6,122 nt of DNA from Gammaproteobacteria bacterium (lineage in GTDB: Bacteria > Pseudomonadota > Gammaproteobacteria > GRL18): NCBI GenBank assembly GCA_030632625.1, contig DAOVUK010000224.1, positions 1 through 6,122 on the forward strand. The letters are read 5' to 3'. A model generated the notes under the pieces. That model saw only the letters and a program-made list of their open reading frames with translations, ran no database searches and was not told where the DNA came from. Made by a program: the position numbers and the translations under genes. Each line of letters begins with the position of its first letter. Position 1 is the stretch's first letter. Positions 6,009 to 6,122 of the stretch are shown here, in pieces.

Positions 6009-6122
6009 CTATTGCATTTTTTCTAAAGCCGCAATTCGCTGTGCCAATGGCGGATGGGTTAGAAATAATGCTTTTAAACCATTAGCAACGCCACCAGCAA
6101 TACCAAAAGCAGCCATTTGATC
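6009..6122 (-). CDS. htpX: C-terminus of HtpX-like M48 family membrane metalloprotease (partial)
   Basis: Only the last 37 codons and a TAG stop are inside the window; the gene runs off the right edge and is in frame from base 6122. The visible tail contains LKALFLTHPPLAQRIAALEKM. The (S/T)HPPL..RI..LE signature is typical of the very end of HtpX and related M48 peptidases, which cleave damaged membrane proteins in the inner membrane using zinc held by an HExxH site. That site and the membrane helices lie outside the window, so the exact M48 subfamily cannot be decided; other M48 proteases with similar tails are possible. The ClC gene follows after 58 bp on the same strand. Confidence 0.75.
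   Translation of the reverse strand, partial: DQMAAFGIAGGVANGLKALFLTHPPLAQRIAALEKMQ

Overview
The window is a moderately AT-rich stretch of a Gram-negative chromosome. It most resembles a gammaproteobacterium, judged from the Mip/FkpA-type peptidyl-prolyl isomerase, the ClC subfamily and the HtpX-like tail. This placement is an inference from protein style and no species is named. It holds four complete genes and the 3' end of a fifth.

Layout. Positions 1-314 are non-coding: a GC-rich hairpin near the left edge, then an AT-rich leader with a plausible extended -10 promoter. On the + strand follow a signal-peptide-bearing MsrA-MsrB fusion (315-1520) and an exported FKBP-type isomerase (1703-2401). 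The gap between them carries five 14-bp tandem repeats that end next to the FKBP ribosome-binding region. An 18-bp tandem repeat covers the FKBP stop codon, followed by a small MITE-like inverted-repeat element (about 2436-2543). On the - strand, reading right to left, are the tail of an HtpX-like M48 protease (6009-6122), a ClC-family anion transporter with a degenerate CBS-like tail (4172-5950), and a secreted protein with seven HAF-type motifs plus a PKD domain (2571-3968). The FKBP and HAF/PKD genes converge on the MITE-like element.

How the genes may fit together. Several products point to envelope maintenance. MsrAB would repair oxidised methionine in exported proteins, the FKBP would assist periplasmic folding, and HtpX would degrade damaged membrane proteins. 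ClC would move anions across the inner membrane. The HAF/PKD protein has no known function here but is clearly exported. The shared theme is an inference from neighbourhood.

I see no phage, CRISPR, toxin-antitoxin or secondary-metabolite system. The most unusual material is the intergenic architecture: the 14-bp array before the FKBP gene, two exact 17-bp direct repeats about four helical turns apart upstream of the HAF/PKD gene, and the MITE-like element. Also notable are the MsrB domain without zinc or resolving cysteines and the ClC with altered ion-coordinating positions.
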